64,000 bases of DNA, from the NCBI GenBank assembly GCA_030159075.1, contig BROG01000005.1, positions 2,926,001-2,990,000 on the forward strand, read 5' to 3'. This stretch comes from Atrina japonica. Its lineage: Eukaryota; Mollusca; Bivalvia; Pterioida; Pinnidae. This document shows positions 35,270 through 48,610 of this stretch, one piece after another. A program made the translations under genes and the position numbers. The notes beneath the pieces were generated by a model. That model ran no database searches. It was not told the DNA's origin and saw only the letters and a list, made by a program, of their open reading frames with translations. Numbering within the stretch: the stretch's first letter is position 1; every line of letters starts with the position of its first letter.

Positions 35270-35880
35270 CTCGCCTATTCGAAGAATGGGGGGGGGGGGT
35301 TATGTGGTCACCCCGGCGTCGGCGTCCGGCGTTGCCAGGTTAAGGTAAAGGTTATGGGGCATGTGTTAGAAAGTACTCTAAATCTTTCAATATGTGTAGT
35401 AGGAAGCTGTTATTTGGCATGAGGGACTCTTTGGGATAAAGTATCAGTTAGTGGAGTGAAATCTGAAACTTTTTTGGAATAAATTCAAGTTTTAACATGT
35501 TTTTTTACTTAAACTTTTATTCATGAAAATCAAAGGTTAAAGTTTTGGGGCAAGTGTTGGGAAGTACTATAAATCATTCAATATTTATAGCAGGAGCCTG
35601 TTATTTGGTATGAAGGACTATTTGGGGGTAAAGTATCAATTAGCGGTGTGGAAACTTTTTTGGAATAAATTCAAATTTGGACATGATTTGTGATTTTTTG
35701 GACTTGGTTTCTTGCAAAAATTTGCTGTGTTCAGATGTTAAGTTTCATTAGGATTTTGGTTGTTGGTTAATGATAGTGTTAGAACACAGATAATTTGGGT
35801 GGATGTTCCATTAGGGTAGAACATTAGTGTTTATTGATGTACATTGGAGTCTTTGGGGGTAAATGACCCACTCTCTTAAA
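35270..35880. repeat. Interspersed repeat with GC-rich head and two ~195-bp internal copies
   Basis: A GC-rich head 'tggtcaccccggcgtcggcg' is followed by two diverged copies of a unit with 'agtactctaaatctttcaat' / 'agtactataaatcattcaat', 'ctgttatttgg' and 'cttttttggaataaattcaa'. The head reads like a dispersed repeat common in bivalve genomes; that is recollection, not a database match. Confidence 0.6.
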
Positions 35881-35889
35881 TTTATTCTT

Positions 35890-36630
35890 TTCTGTATTTC
35901 TTGATAGCCATTCACATGCCTACCCTTAAACCATATATATTCTTGTTTGTTATTGGAAGACACATTTCTTGGTGTATGATATGGTATTGGGGGTCCCGCC
36001 CCACCCCCCTGAAATATATCTTTTTACTTATAACTTAAAAACCGTCCACATCCCATCCTTAAACCATATATGTTATTGATTGTTACACGGAAACACATTC
36101 AGTGGTGTATGGGGGTCGTGCCCCACCCACTGAAATATATATTTTTACTTATAACTTAAAAACCATTCACAGCCCACCCTTAAACCATATATATTATTGA
36201 TTGTTATAGGGAGACACATTTAGTGGTGTATGGGGGGACCTGCCCCACCCCCAAATACTTGAATTTTTACTTATAATAACTTAAAAACCTATCACAGACC
36301 CACCCTTAAACCATATATATTATTGATTATGAGAAAACACATCCCCAACATCTGAAATATATGTTTTCTTATAACTTAAACACCGAACACAGACCCGTCC
36401 TTAAACTAGATATATTATTGATTGTTATGGGAAAACACATTCAGTGGTGTAAGTTGGGGTATTGCCCCACCCCCCTGAAATATATATATGTTTACTTATA
36501 ACTTAAAAACCGTTCACAGACCCACCCTTAACCATATATATTATTGATTGTTATGGGGAGACATTAAGTGGTACATATAGGGGACCTGCCAACCCCCCTG
36601 GAATATATATTTTAACTTATAACGTGAAAT
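35890..36630. repeat. 120-bp tandem repeat, about six copies
   Basis: The unit carries 'acttataacttaaaaacc', 'cccacccttaaaccatatat', 'attgattgttat' and 'agtggtgtatggggg'. 'acttataactt' at 36026 and 36147 sets a spacing of 121 bp. Confidence 0.85.
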
Positions 36631-36829
36631 ACATTTACTTACCTGATCCTACACTTATTAATACTGTATGTTACTTTGCTACATTGAATATCAAAGCAGG
36701 GACCGGCAAGACATATAATTATGTGTAATTCTTGTGATAATTTGCACCCATTTAGGCGTGCTTTGTAGTCTTATGACAACTCTTGTGTTTTTTTAATGGT
36801 TGATAAACAAGGTGAAAATGAAGAAGTAC

Positions 36830-36970
36830 CAATTGATAATCGAAAGTGTAGTCCATTAGAATGCTTCAAATTAGATGTGTAAATGAACATGAAGAACAAT
36901 TGAATCCCAAACGAGATAGAACCAGGTGTCCGAAGAGGTCAGCGTCCTCTGCAGGCATATAAAACATGTA
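36830..36970 (-). repeat. Retroelement 3'-tail-like repeat, reverse copy
   Basis: 'gaagtaccaattgataatcg', 'gtccattagaatg', 'aagaacaattgaatcccaaa' and 'accaggtgtccg' are the complement of the family seen at 30120-30290. Confidence 0.6.
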
Positions 36971-37290
36971 CTATTTTTGTATCAAAATGAATCTCCGATA
37001 TAGTAAACTTTAGGAGGTACAACTATGTTAGCATGTCAATTGCTGGGGCGCTTAGAATTTATTGTGTCCAGTGCGCATACAGAAATACGATGATTATTTC
37101 GAATCACGTGTTACTAGCAAATCAGAAAAGCCATAAAAGATAGTTACTTTCTTCTTTGGTTCATCTATCAATGTAAGTTTCATCACAAAAACTGTCTATC
37201 TATTAGATGTCTATCTATCTGTCTATCTATCAGATCTTTGTTTTTATGAAATTAATCAAATGTGGGAATGCGATGGATTCAGAACTATGC

Positions 37291-37426
<136 letters not shown>

Positions 37427-38844
37427 GGGGTTAATATATTTCACATTTTTATGGGAAAATACATTTGACCTGATGATAAAATGATAGAGTAAATAATGTA
37501 TCCAAATTTGCCCAATATTCAAGCCCATATTATTTTGTAATATTGACTAAAATGGTTAGTACAGTTCTGGGTGTGACTGAATAGGAAGTAAAATTTTAAT
37601 TTTCCCATAGTAATGACAAATATACTACTTTGAGTACGGTACTTCAATTTTTTATATTTCTGAATTCTGATTTTTGTTTTCTACTGATGAACAATTATTT
37701 GACTCATAATTTTCAACTACATATCCTAACATATCCATTTGACGCTTTATGAGCATTTACTTGTTAAAATCATGAAAACTTCTTTGACGTTAAGCGTTGG
37801 ATAAATTTGAAAATCTTGGACGCATGATTTTATATCCAATTTAAAGGATGACAGATGAAAGGAATAAGAAGATTTAGGATTATATAAGCGCAGTGTGTAC
37901 GGTCCAAGATTTTTATAGAGTCATGTGATGTGTGTACTGTATTTTACAGCTGTGGTGTGTTGTCTGTATGCATCATTATATGCACACTTGTACCACTGTC
38001 ACAAATGCATTTTATCACAGGAAACGCTTATATCCTTTGATGGATGCTGAGAAACGCACAAAGGGAACTAAGGCTGACGATACTGACCTGACGTCTGTAT
38101 TTTAAAAGTTGTCTTTCTTATATGATTATATATGTTTAAATGATGTAAAATATAATTATTTAAAAAAACGTGATTTTTATTCTTTTAACAAAATGAATCT
38201 CTAATATTGTTAACTTGAGGAATGATACGACAAGACAACTATATTGACATGTCAGTTGAAGGGGCGTCACTTTGATTATCGTAAATTTCCAAATTTCAAT
38301 TAATTTCACATAAACACGAAGGTAAAAAATATCAGGAATTCCCTTTGAGATATTATTTTGCTTTAAATTTATGTCACCCAAAGTGTCTGACCTATTTATC
38401 AGTTTCATAAATGTCAGTCCATTGTTTAGAATTTGGATACATCTACAGTAAGACAAGAACCACTAGAGAGATATATATCTTTTCGATATAAATGTCATAA
38501 ATATAATGTTTGATTCTGATAATTTTTAGTATTCACAGTAATTTGTTTAATTTTTCATTTTCATGAATTACTTTGTTAATTTCAAATTATGTGACAAGTT
38601 TACATTCTATTGTATAACACCGATGGTCTTGAATCATTGGTTAACTTTTTTATTATGTTTATAACATCTAGAAAAAAAAATAATTGTCCCTTTAATATAT
38701 ATATATATATATAGTACGTCATATATATATACTCTACCTTCCCTGTAAAGATATGTACAAAAAAGTTCAGATATGTAAAACATTGAGCAATGCTTATTTC
38801 TAGAATATATTACTTTTCATTTGAAGCTAAAAAACAAATCACTT

Positions 38845-39165
38845 CATTAGTTGAGCTCGAATTCAATATAAATGTATGTTTCCGAAATAAAAAGAATGTA
38901 TCATACAAGATTAAACTTTAAATCTAAATGTGTCGCCAAATTTTTCGAAGAGTGCCCAATAAAATGAATATCCTGGCTTTTGAGAAGTTTAGAATTTGAA
39001 TGATGGTATCTGAGCGAAATATTACTTAAGTATAAAATAATCGGCTTGTACCGGAACACCTGGGGTTTTTAATACCCTCGGGGACTCAGACGGGCCACCA
39101 GCAGCGGTAACAACACCATGGTTATAAATATTATCAACAATACCAAAGTTATAGTTGTGATATTG
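38845..39165 (+). repeat. 365-bp interspersed repeat, near-complete copy
   Basis: 'ttagttgagctcgaattcaa', 'ggcttttgagaagtttagaa', 'ggggactcagacgggccacc' and the terminal 'aataccaaagttata' follow family order. Confidence 0.7.
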
Positions 39166-39490
39166 TCCTGTACTCAAATTTAATTTATTACAAATTAAAA
39201 ATTAGTAAAGGACAGTTGTACAAATGAAGCCAAAACAAATGCTAAAAGATTCTCCACATAGGTTTCAAACAGTTGCCGCTCGGAAAAAGACGACATGGGG
39301 ACGACCTCCACCTAAGGGCGAAATCCGTGTAGTCGTGCTCCTTGCGGGAGTAGTTGCTTATGCGGGGAATTGGTATTATGGCTGTACCGTCTACTGGGTA
39401 CTTCACTGTAATTCTTGTGAACATTTCTGCGTGAATCTTGGTTGACAGTGGTGGTTTGTTGTGCATTCCATTCACTTGTCCTTTCTTTTC
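39166..39490. other. GC-richer segment with overlapping unassigned open frames
   Basis: 39224-39475 is less AT-rich than its surroundings and is open on both strands (73 and 77 codons). No splice context, domain or signal peptide supports a gene. It sits between two partial 365-bp repeats, so it could be part of a larger repeat. Confidence 0.3.
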
Positions 39491-39499
39491 AGTTCTTAT

Positions 39500-39650
39500 T
39501 TCTTAGGGACTTCATCAGTGAAGCATGAATTTGATATAACTGTAAATGAAATAAAAGGAAGGTACCACACAAGGTCCAATAATAAACCTAAATGTGTTGT
39601 AAAATCAGTCTTGCTATTATAAAATTATCAGCTGGTACCGGAATATAAAC
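39500..39650 (+). repeat. 365-bp interspersed repeat, fragment
   Basis: 'gacttcatcagtgaagc', 'aaggtccaataataaaccta' and 'aaaattatcagctggtaccg' match the family. Confidence 0.6.
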
Positions 39651-39796
39651 AACAGTAACCAAAACAAAATCAACAACATTGCAACTATAGTAATTATCAG
39701 CAGCAGCAAGAACAACACCAATACACTTATTTGAATATCATTATTATCGATCATCATTATTATCTATTATTATTATTATTATTATTATTATTACTA

Positions 39797-40286
39797 CTAC
39801 AGAGAAATGCAAAAAGTTTTTGATACACTATTAATTTTTATTTATTTCTTATAAAACCACAATTTTTAAAAAAAATTGTGAAGGAATTTTTTATCGTATT
39901 TCAATTAATTTTCGTCATTTAAAAGAGAATGCTTCCAAGTTTCAATGGTTTTTTGGGGTGTAATTTTCTAATGTATAACTTCAAAGATTTGTCAATTTAA
40001 ACAAAGTAAAAATTAGACATCACAGTTTTACTTACACATATAGGAAGTTTTCATCAAAGACCTCAAACTCTCTGTTTAAATAAATAAATCTTTTAATTTC
40101 TTATTCAGAAAATAAAAATTAAAAATAGATAATGAATCTGTATTCAATTTTATTTCCAACGGTGAAAATTCTATTGAAATGCAATGAGAAGTGGCTTCAG
40201 AATAATTTTTGGAAAAAATGTGGTTTAATATGAAATATATAGTAAAAACTGATAATGTATGAATACTTTTTGCACTTCTCTGTAGA
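39797..40286. mobile_element. Tc1/mariner-like MITE with TA target site, copy 2
   Basis: The left end TACAGAGAAATGCAAAAAGT and the right end 'actttttgcacttctctgta' are inverted copies bordered by TA. The inverted repeats extend inward through 'aaaccacaattttt' and 'aaaatgtggttt'. It has no transposase frame and is related to 15104-15676. Confidence 0.75.
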
Positions 40287-41854
40287 TTCTACACGTATTG
40301 CAAATAATATTCAATAGTGATGGGTCAAAGGAAAGCAACCAACAAAAACCAACGTGTTTTAATGATAAAATAAAAAAAAATGTCAGAAAAGATCCTCTTG
40401 AGAATTTGTTTACCTTTTTTTGCAAAAGATTATCTTTGGTATAATGTTTAATATTATATTTATCAGAACATTAAAACTGACACATTTTGATATAACTATG
40501 AAATACCACGTATTTCTGTAGATGTTTGCAAAAACAAATTAAACTTAATCTTCTCACTGTCGATGGTTCGATGCATCATAACTGTACTTTAGTTAGTGAT
40601 ACTATTTGCCCCGTAATTTAGAACGAAGGAAAATCACCGTCATGTGAGTAATAGGATAAAGATGCAGATCTACACACACAAGTACTCTTATCTTGTTTAC
40701 AACGTAGTTCAAGGTTCGTTCTAGTTAAAAATCTGACATTGTTGATTCTTTTCATTCCGGATACGAGACCCTTAAGGCACTTAATAATAGTTACCAAGTA
40801 CTTGCATTGTAGATGTTTTATGGTAGATATTATCGTATGAAAGTTAAATAATTTCATTATACATTTTAGTCTTTATAAACTCTGTAGGTTTTATTTTCGA
40901 TTAATCTATGATCGAGATTTGGCTATATTCGTATAATAAGAGAATTCCTCCAAGATTTCAAGAAAATGTTCCAAATTAAACATCAGAGAAAGAGTGTTAC
41001 GTGATAAACTTTCACCAAAACTATTGTTTTGTAAAATCTGTAGAAAATAATAAAAAAAAAGAATACTGTTACACTGGTTTGTTTATTAATGTAATTTTTT
41101 ATCAATGAAAATCCCCAAATTTCACGAAATATTTTACAATTTCCAAAGACAATACCACGCACTTAATCTAAAAGGATGAGAAGAGCCCTGGCAGATTGTT
41201 TTCTTACAGACCATTGTTAATTATAATTAACTGGTTAACGCAATAAACAAAATCGTGCGGGAAACGCGATTTGTTACTACATATGAAAATAATGATAATA
41301 ATTACGTCATATATCGTTAGAGCCGTAAATCTCTTGGGTGATTAAGAGTTCAGGAGGTTATTAAGTCCTTGATATTCAAGATGCTTCACAGTTTGAGTGA
41401 CCATTGAATGCTGGTCATAAGACATCTTCTCAAGTCAATGTTTTCCGATCCACTCCGTTACCAACGACGTGGATAAGTAAATTTTGACTTGGGAAGCTGG
41501 TCATCAGATAGAACTTTGAAATTTAAGTACAACTGACATCTACTTTCCCACAATTGTTTTCTAAATGCCGAGAAAATTGTATAAGTAATTGTATATTGAA
41601 AGGGGTTCTGTCACAAATTAAACAAATTGAATCTATTTTGATGGTATAAAATGATCAAGTCACTGAAAATATCATTCATTGCATTTTTTACAAAGTGCAT
41701 CCCAAATTAGGTCGCGCGGAATTGGAAAAGAGCGATACAGCCTTATAGGTCGAAATTCTGTGTCGATTTTAGACTGGTTTACCACGCCCCACCTCCAGGA
41801 AAAAAAACTCGGGATAAAATTTAGGCCTTAGACATTGCGAATTCCCTATATAAA

Positions 41855-42060
41855 TATTGTAAACATAATACCAAAGTTCCTGTTTTGCAAAAAGGGTAAA
41901 ACAAATGCTTAAGACGATCGTTCATTTCAATAAGTGTTCATCAGTTGAGGTAAAGTCCAAAATATTTGAAGATTTCCGAAGCAAAAGGTTTTGTCATACA
42001 AAACCAAAAATAACCTAAATGTATTTCTAAATTCGTCTTAGTATAAAACTCGTTGATGTA
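41855..42060 (+). repeat. 365-bp interspersed repeat, partial copy
   Basis: 'gtaaacataataccaaagtt', 'ttaagacgatcgttcatttc' and 'agtgttcatcagttgagg' match the family. It resembles the copy that begins the window. Confidence 0.7.
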
Positions 42061-42787
42061 ATTATGTTCAACACAATACTCTATGGGCACCTGTAAGACT
42101 GATTAATATTTAAACAAAAAGTGTAAAATGACGTACTGGAATCAGTTTTGTTATAAAATTCTTCTGAAATTAAAAAATGATTCTAATTAAAGAACAGTTA
42201 TTGTTACGATACCAAGAACAATGATATTATATGTAATGAAATTCAACTTTATGAAAATATTTTAGCATTAAAGAAATTGTAATTGAAAAAATCGCCATCA
42301 CTATTTCAGTATCTATCTTGTACAAAATGAAATAAAAAAAAACAAGAAGATAATGGATATAGATATGGAGAAAGAGGTCAGTAGCTATTGAAAAAAATCG
42401 GTTACTCTTCTAAATTTGTGAAATCGTGACTAATCAATTTGCAGATCCGGCTTCGTAGGAGTAAAGAAACAAACACGCGATGCGTATCAGCCTCAGATCG
42501 GGGTCAGTGCAAAGTGATAGAGCCAACATATTTTTAACCAACAAAAGCCACAGAAACCCAGAAAATGTCAATACTGTCGTAATGTAAATGTTAAGTTGAA
42601 TAAAAATATTTACACCGGAGTTCAGTGTGCAAAAGCACACGGTTCTTCTCCCTTTTTTTGCAAAATCTGCAGAGTTCCTAGAAAACAAACAGGTGTATAT
42701 ATTCCATAGGTCAGAATATGGGTCATGTTTATGCACCCGAAACATACTCAATTTTTTTACATTTCCAAAAACAGACGGAACAGAGGG

Positions 42788-42795
42788 TATAAAAG
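42788..42795 (+). promoter_or_regulatory. TATA box of basic-CFC-acidic gene 1
   Basis: TATAAAAG lies 75 bases upstream of the ATG at 42863, which fits a short 5' UTR. Genes 2 and 3 have TATA-like boxes at -82 and -53. Confidence 0.65.
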
Positions 42796-42862
42796 TGACT
42801 TTTCAAATAAAATATTTCAAAACGTGTTACAACCGACATACAAAAGATAAAGGGGAGGCAAC

Positions 42863-44387
42863 ATGTGTAGATTAAGTTTTCTTTTGTTTCTAATAGTTAT
42901 ATTCGCGGTAATTGTAGCAGGCGCCAGACCAAAAGACGGGAAAAGAGGACAAGCTAGAAAGAGATTTTACCATGGACGACGAGTAGGAGAATGGAGGAAA
43001 CGAGAGAATGACAACTTTAAATTGCACAAGTGAGTGCCAGTTTTATCAGTACTGTATAGAATTTATCAAATTAATATTTTGTCTTGTTATACTAAGAAAC
43101 CTAACAAATGTATCTCAAAATGTATCTCTTTTTACCTCTTAATTTATCTGCGTGCAAGTCATGAAAGATTAAATACAAGAATTGTCTTTAATCAAAATTG
43201 CGGTTTCTTCATATATATGTTATAATTTTTATTTGACCGGCAAAGATACATTCATTAAGTGATAGAATTGCTTGTGAAATTGGATATAGTTATTGTGATA
43301 GACATTTGTATTACAATTTATTAGAGAGATGTACATGGTTTTATTAAGATTCGATGATAATATTAGAGCTGTAAATATACAGGTACATGTGCTTGCATAA
43401 GTAATAACATATATGAAATAATATAAACAGATTTATCAAGTGAATAGAGTATATAGACAACATGTCATTTACGTTAAATAAATAATATCAGATGTGTTCC
43501 AGTAAACTTTTACTGATAGTGCTATCAGAATTTCTTATATAAATCGTATTTATGAATATACTAATTATTTGAAATATAGATATGTATTTTTATAAAAAAA
43601 ATTAGAGGCGTTTCAAATCAGTACCAGTGGTCTACAACATATATGATTTGGATGCTCAATCATTATCTCTCTGACAAATATTTATGTAGATAAAGAATAA
43701 AGAATTCATATTTTTCTATCTATCTTGATTTTTAGGAATGGTAGTTCAGACGTACCTGTCAACAACTCTACTGACGTTCTTGATCCTCTGGAAGGCAATG
43801 GAAACACTACAATACCAGAGATAAAAAGATCCCATCTCCGCCGTGATCACAGACGTAAGACAACAAACGGTCGCAGACGTAATAATAAGAGTATAAAGAA
43901 ACATCGACGATACAACTTGAAAAGAATATCAGATGATACAACAGAGAATAAAAAGGATATTCTAGGACATGGTCGTCATCGATTTAATAGGAATAAAGGA
44001 ACAGGACGTAGGAAGGGACATCGCCAGAATAAACGTCAAAAGAATCATCGTCTGCATAAAAAAGGAGAGTGTTTCTGTTTGTCTGAAGACAAATTACAAA
44101 AGCTTCAAGAATTACTGCGTAGAGAAGGCCTCGAGTCTGAATTTGACAACATAATGTCGTCGAATGTTAGCAGCGCTAAACATAATGAGGACAACGATGA
44201 AGATGATAATAATAACGATGATGAAACTGATCTTACAGATAATGTAGATACAATTGACGGAGATGACGACGATGATAATGATGATGACGATAACAATAAT
44301 TATGATGACAGTAGTGATGGAGATGATAAAGGCGATGACGATAATGATGCCGATGGTATCGATAAAAACGATGAATTGCTATTGTAG
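42863..44387 (+). CDS. Secreted basic/CFC/acidic-tail protein, gene 1, two exons, 272 aa
   Basis: Exons 42863-43029 and 43736-44387; the GT-AG intron is in phase 2. Residues 1-21 are a hydrophobic signal peptide ('LSFLLFLIVIFAVIVAGA'). 'ARP' and an Arg/Lys-rich stretch follow, then Ser/Asn/Thr-rich sequence with Asn-X-Ser/Thr sites, then a strongly basic middle with many Lys-Arg and Arg-Arg pairs and His. Near residue 160 comes 'ECFCLSEDKLQKLQELL' and 'EGLESEF', a likely amphipathic helix after a Cys-Phe-Cys motif. The last 80 residues are almost all Asp, Asn and Glu, encoded by GAT/GAC/AAT-rich triplets. I recognise no family. A highly charged secreted protein with an acidic tail could bind calcium or mineral, or be a precursor cut at dibasic sites; both are inference. 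Gene 2 shares the CFC-helix segment most closely. Confidence 0.85.
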
Positions 44388-44526
44388 TTTTTAATTATCT
44401 AATTAATAATTTCAATTGCACATTTTATCATCATTTCGACATAAAAAATGTCTGTTGAGTTTTATTATAAAAACATTTCAAATATTCCTGTAACAATTTT
44501 AAGATTCGATGTATTTTCATTATGTT

Positions 44527-44532
44527 AATAAA
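44527..44532 (+). terminator. Poly(A) signal AATAAA of gene 1
   Basis: It lies 140 bases after the stop codon, followed by AT-rich sequence. Confidence 0.6.
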
Positions 44533-46319
44533 TTATTTAACAAAAATAACCACTTTGTTTTTTTATCTTTTCGCCACAGTATACAAAAGCTTTTGACTGG
44601 CAGAATGACATATGTTTTTATATTGATCAGTTCATTAAATATATAAATAATCAAAGTACTGAAAGTATTGATACGCGTTGAGTTTTAATGAGGTATAATA
44701 CACTTAGTAAACTAAAAAAATATACATTGTGTATGTTTGAAATATATTGCAGGTTAATTTCAATAAAGTGTATCACTGTCATGTTGTAAATTTTGAATTT
44801 AGTGTCACAATAAAACATCAGCCTTTTTACTAAGAAGATACACGTTATTTCGAGCGTTTCCATAATAGTGAAAACCTGCAAGAATCACTCAATTTGTTTC
44901 AGATAAGAACAATACTGACTATGAAAACGTCACAATTTTTTTCACATTTTTACCCTTTATATCACACGTGAGTAACTTATAGGTCGTAGAATTTTAAATT
45001 ACTTTTTAATTCGGTAAAATTACGTTTTGCAAAAAAGTAACTTGAAATCGGAGCATACATTTGGTCTAACGTGAGTACTAAAGGCTTATTTATTATGCAA
45101 CAAACTACATAGATCAGCGATATGCTTATAAAATCTTGTGCTTGTAAACATCGTTTCATCGATATTAAATTTCTATGCGACAGGGCAGTATTGTACCCTT
45201 ACGCTATACTTCCCGTCAGTAGCCTTAAATCTCCAGGTCAGTACGTGTGCATGTAAAACATTTTCCCAACTATAAAGACTGTCATCAGTTAAGATAACAT
45301 AAATAAGGAATGGCGCAACTTATATGTCCAACTTCACTGCCAGATCTTGCCAATACACAGTAAGGGAAACGTACTTGCTTATTTTGGGAAACTCCAAAAC
45401 TCATTTACATATTATTCGTGCGCAAGCATTGTTAACGGTCCAGTCAATCGCTTTTAATGTAAATTCTATCACAAGAGTATAATGGTAAAAAATAATTAAA
45501 TAGTAACATTCTAAAGCAAATTTATAATATCTTAAAATTCATAAAGGACGCCGAACTGACTTTTAATAGCATATATTTCAACAAGTCTTGTAGACCTATA
45601 TTTTTCAGCGAATTGTAACTATATTTAAAAAAAAATAAAATATATGAATAAAAGTTCAATCTTGAAGTTGAGTTTATGTTGCTGAAATGCACATACGTGT
45701 GTAATTTTGCTTCAATATAATGTGTTACTAACCCCATACTGCAATGTTCCCAATAAACAACTTAGCACAACATAACTGAGTTGATGTTCAAAACGAGCAA
45801 AAATAACCAGGGGAGAGAATGGCCAGGTATACAGTAGGTTATAGTAGACCTATATGTCTGTCTGTGTTTAGTTTAATTGACTTAGTCAAAGCAACTTATT
45901 GCTGTTTTTCGTTCCAATGCATCTTAGTCAGCACATCAGGTACAAAAACGATGTAACGAATGGCATTTTCATTCAAAAGATAGGTTTTATCTAAAAACAA
46001 GGAAGATATTATTTTTCATATTCTGTGAAAAGATGAAATTTATTATTTAATTTCAATCCTATGATTTATTTATACAAGTGGTGTAGATAGTTTTATGTTT
46101 CGAATAGGTTGCATCCTATGATATTTAAGTGTACACGACAAGGTGTTTCAGTGGTGCGTATGGCGATCAAGAACATAATCATAAACGGTACACAGGAAAT
46201 CTATAAAGTTGACATGGATACGATCTGTTATGTTTGTAGTTTATATGTAAGGTATGTAAACTACGAGAACTATAGTATGACATGTATATGATCTTGTATT
46301 TGGTAGTTAAAGTGTAAGA

Positions 46320-46720
46320 CAAGAATACCACCAGATATAAGCTAGTTAAAAGCTAAGCGTGTATAAGACCAGATATATGCTAGTTAAAAGGTAAGGCATG
46401 TACACGACCAGATGAGTCAAACCAAACCTAAATACGACCAGGTATATGGTAGCTAATGAGTCAAATCTGTATACGACCAGGTATATGGTAGTTAATTAGT
46501 CAAACCTGTAAACGACCAGATATGTTCTAGTTAGTGAGTCAAATCTGTATACGACCAGATATATGGTAGTCAATGAGTCAAACATGTATACGACCAGATA
46601 TGTTGATGTTAATAAGTCAAACCTGTATATGATCAGATATACAGTACTTAATAAGTCAAGCCTGTATACGATCAGATATATGGTAGTAAGTGTATGAGGT
46701 ATGTATGGATCCAACCAGTT
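46320..46720. repeat. 40-bp tandem repeat, about ten imperfect copies
   Basis: The unit resembles 'cctgtatacgaccagatata' followed by 'tggtagttaatgagtcaaa'. Copies diverge towards the array edges. Confidence 0.85.
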
Positions 46721-47074
46721 GTTTTGGTAGTATATGTGTTAGACATGGATATAATCAAGTTTGATTTAAAAAGTTTAATACCAGAGTTTGGTACTCACGT
46801 ACATCTAAAGTTAAGCATCCCGAATAAAATCATATATGGAAAACCACGCATTTAAAACACATGAAATAATACAAAATTGATAAATCATTTTGCAAATGTA
46901 ACCGGCTTAATTACCACAAATTAAAGTGGTTAAAAGGCTCGTATTACATATTTAATCATAAACTTGATGCTTTGAACACACGTATGTTTTTGAAATGCAC
47001 TTTGATCTAGATATCACATTGATATCTACTACACATATCTAAGTTATATCAAGCACAAATGGCCATTCAAATGA

Positions 47075-47480
47075 AAAGATCATTAGCTGTGTTTTTCACC
47101 CAAATTCTTTCTTTTTTACTACTTAGATTAATGTGCAACAACAAAACAGAGATATACACAGGCAGTTCACTTCATAGTTACTAATTATATGTTTTGTACT
47201 AGTAATATTTTGTCAGTTTTAGGTATACAAAGTAATTTATGTTAACTAAAAGATACCTTTAAGTAATTTTTTGTAATTCTTATAGGCCTAAAGTTTCTGA
47301 TTCATTAAAATATTGTTCAAACCAAACTTTTATACTGAAGATAAATACTAAATAAGTTGAAATTAACTACACCTATGTCAAATAATATACATAATTTATG
47401 AAAAGTTTTGTAAAAATGACCAAAAATGAAAGCTCAAGTGGATTTTTTCTGTCAAAAATCCTTTATTAGATAACCTCGCG
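47075..47480. mobile_element. Possible decayed TTAA-family MITE
   Basis: 'cattagctgtgtttttcacc', 'ttactacttagattaatgt' and 'gagatatacacaggca' follow the order of the copies at 11654 and 58219. The right end is not clear. Confidence 0.4.
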
Positions 47481-47744
47481 TTTAAAATATTTTTTCTGGA
47501 CGGAGTTATTTATAGCATCGTAAATGTTATAGCACGCAAATTTAAATTCAAAGAATATTATTATAATTATTACTATTATTTATAAAATAAATACTATTTT
47601 AGTTAAGAGAAATATTGTACAATTAAACAACTTTTTGACGTATGACATATTCTAATAATTTGTTAACATTCAATTTACAATTTGGAATTGACAACCTATT
47701 GAATCAAATTTGGTTATTTTAAAAGGAAATATTATTAACAGTAC

Positions 47745-47970
47745 CAAACTTATCGTTTTACAAAAATGAACTATATAAATGGTTAAGACAATCATTTCTG
47801 TCAATACGACTTGATAAGTTGAGCTCAAATTTGATAAAAATATTTTTTCGAAAAAAGTGGTATCATACAAGCCCAAATAATAAAAAATGTGTTGCCAAAT
47901 CCGTCTTCGTGTACCCACTGCAAAATGAGTATCTTAGCTTTTGATAAGCTTAAAATTTAAGTAGTAATAT
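47745..47970 (+). repeat. 365-bp interspersed repeat, partial copy
   Basis: 'gataagttgagctcaaattt', 'aagtggtatcatacaagccc' and 'atcttagcttttgataagct' match the family. Confidence 0.65.
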
Positions 47971-48054
47971 ACAAAATTACGACACGGTTGTTGAAAAAAT
48001 AGTCTATCAAATGTATTGTATAAAGGATAATGATTTGATAGATAAATACACAAT

Positions 48055-48350
48055 ACCTGGACAACCACTACTGCAGAAAGAATATCACTATCACAGAAAT
48101 TGCCACTGCAGAAACCCTACCGTCACAGAAAGAACTGACTCAAAAATCAACACCATCAAAGAAACAACCGATGTAGAAACCACCCACACCACCACAACCA
48201 CAGAAACCAAAACCACTTCTTCAAAATAAATACAGCATTACAGAAGCAGTATCCGACAGCATCCGAATACCACCGACGCAGGAACCACGACCATCACAGA
48301 AAACGCCAACATCACATACATTACCGCGATCACAGGAACCACCATAACAG
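48055..48350. repeat. Imperfect ACC/CAGAAA-rich short repeat
   Basis: Irregular repeats of 'accatcacagaaa'-like words. They yield a Thr-rich frame at 48011-48229 with no signal peptide or splice context, so no gene is called. Confidence 0.5.
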
Positions 48351-48477
48351 GAAACGATCATTACTAATAGCCTTAACCCTCTAAATGCATTTAATTTTTA
48401 TATTGAACTAAAACATTTTTTTTTATTTAATTTGCAATCGGTTAGTTTTGTCTGTGTATCAGTAAAGATATGTAAAA

Positions 48478-48610
48478 AATCTCAGATACCAAAGTAAAAA
48501 TCAATAGAATGTCCAGGACATAGATACAAATCCGGTAAAAATGGACAAACACAAACCTCTGTAAACCAAGAGGTGGGATCAGGTGCCAGGTGTATTGTTC
48601 ACGACCAAAT
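48478..48610 (-). mobile_element. Penelope-like 3'-tail fragment, reverse strand
   Basis: 'caatagaatgtccaggacat', 'aatccggtaaaaatggacaa' and 'aagaggtgggatcaggtgcc' are close to the complement of 18345-18455, so this is a relatively young fragment. Confidence 0.8.

Noticed and set aside
39224..39475. Overlapping 73- and 77-codon frames on opposite strands
   Set aside because: No domain or splice evidence; it lies between two dispersed repeats. It is noted as an unassigned segment only.
46496..46714. Reverse-strand frame with repeated 'TYLVVYRFDSL'
   Set aside because: It is a translation of the 40-bp tandem repeat.
48011..48229. Thr-rich frame of 72 codons, mucin-like
   Set aside because: It is a short imperfect repeat with no signal peptide, promoter or splice partners.
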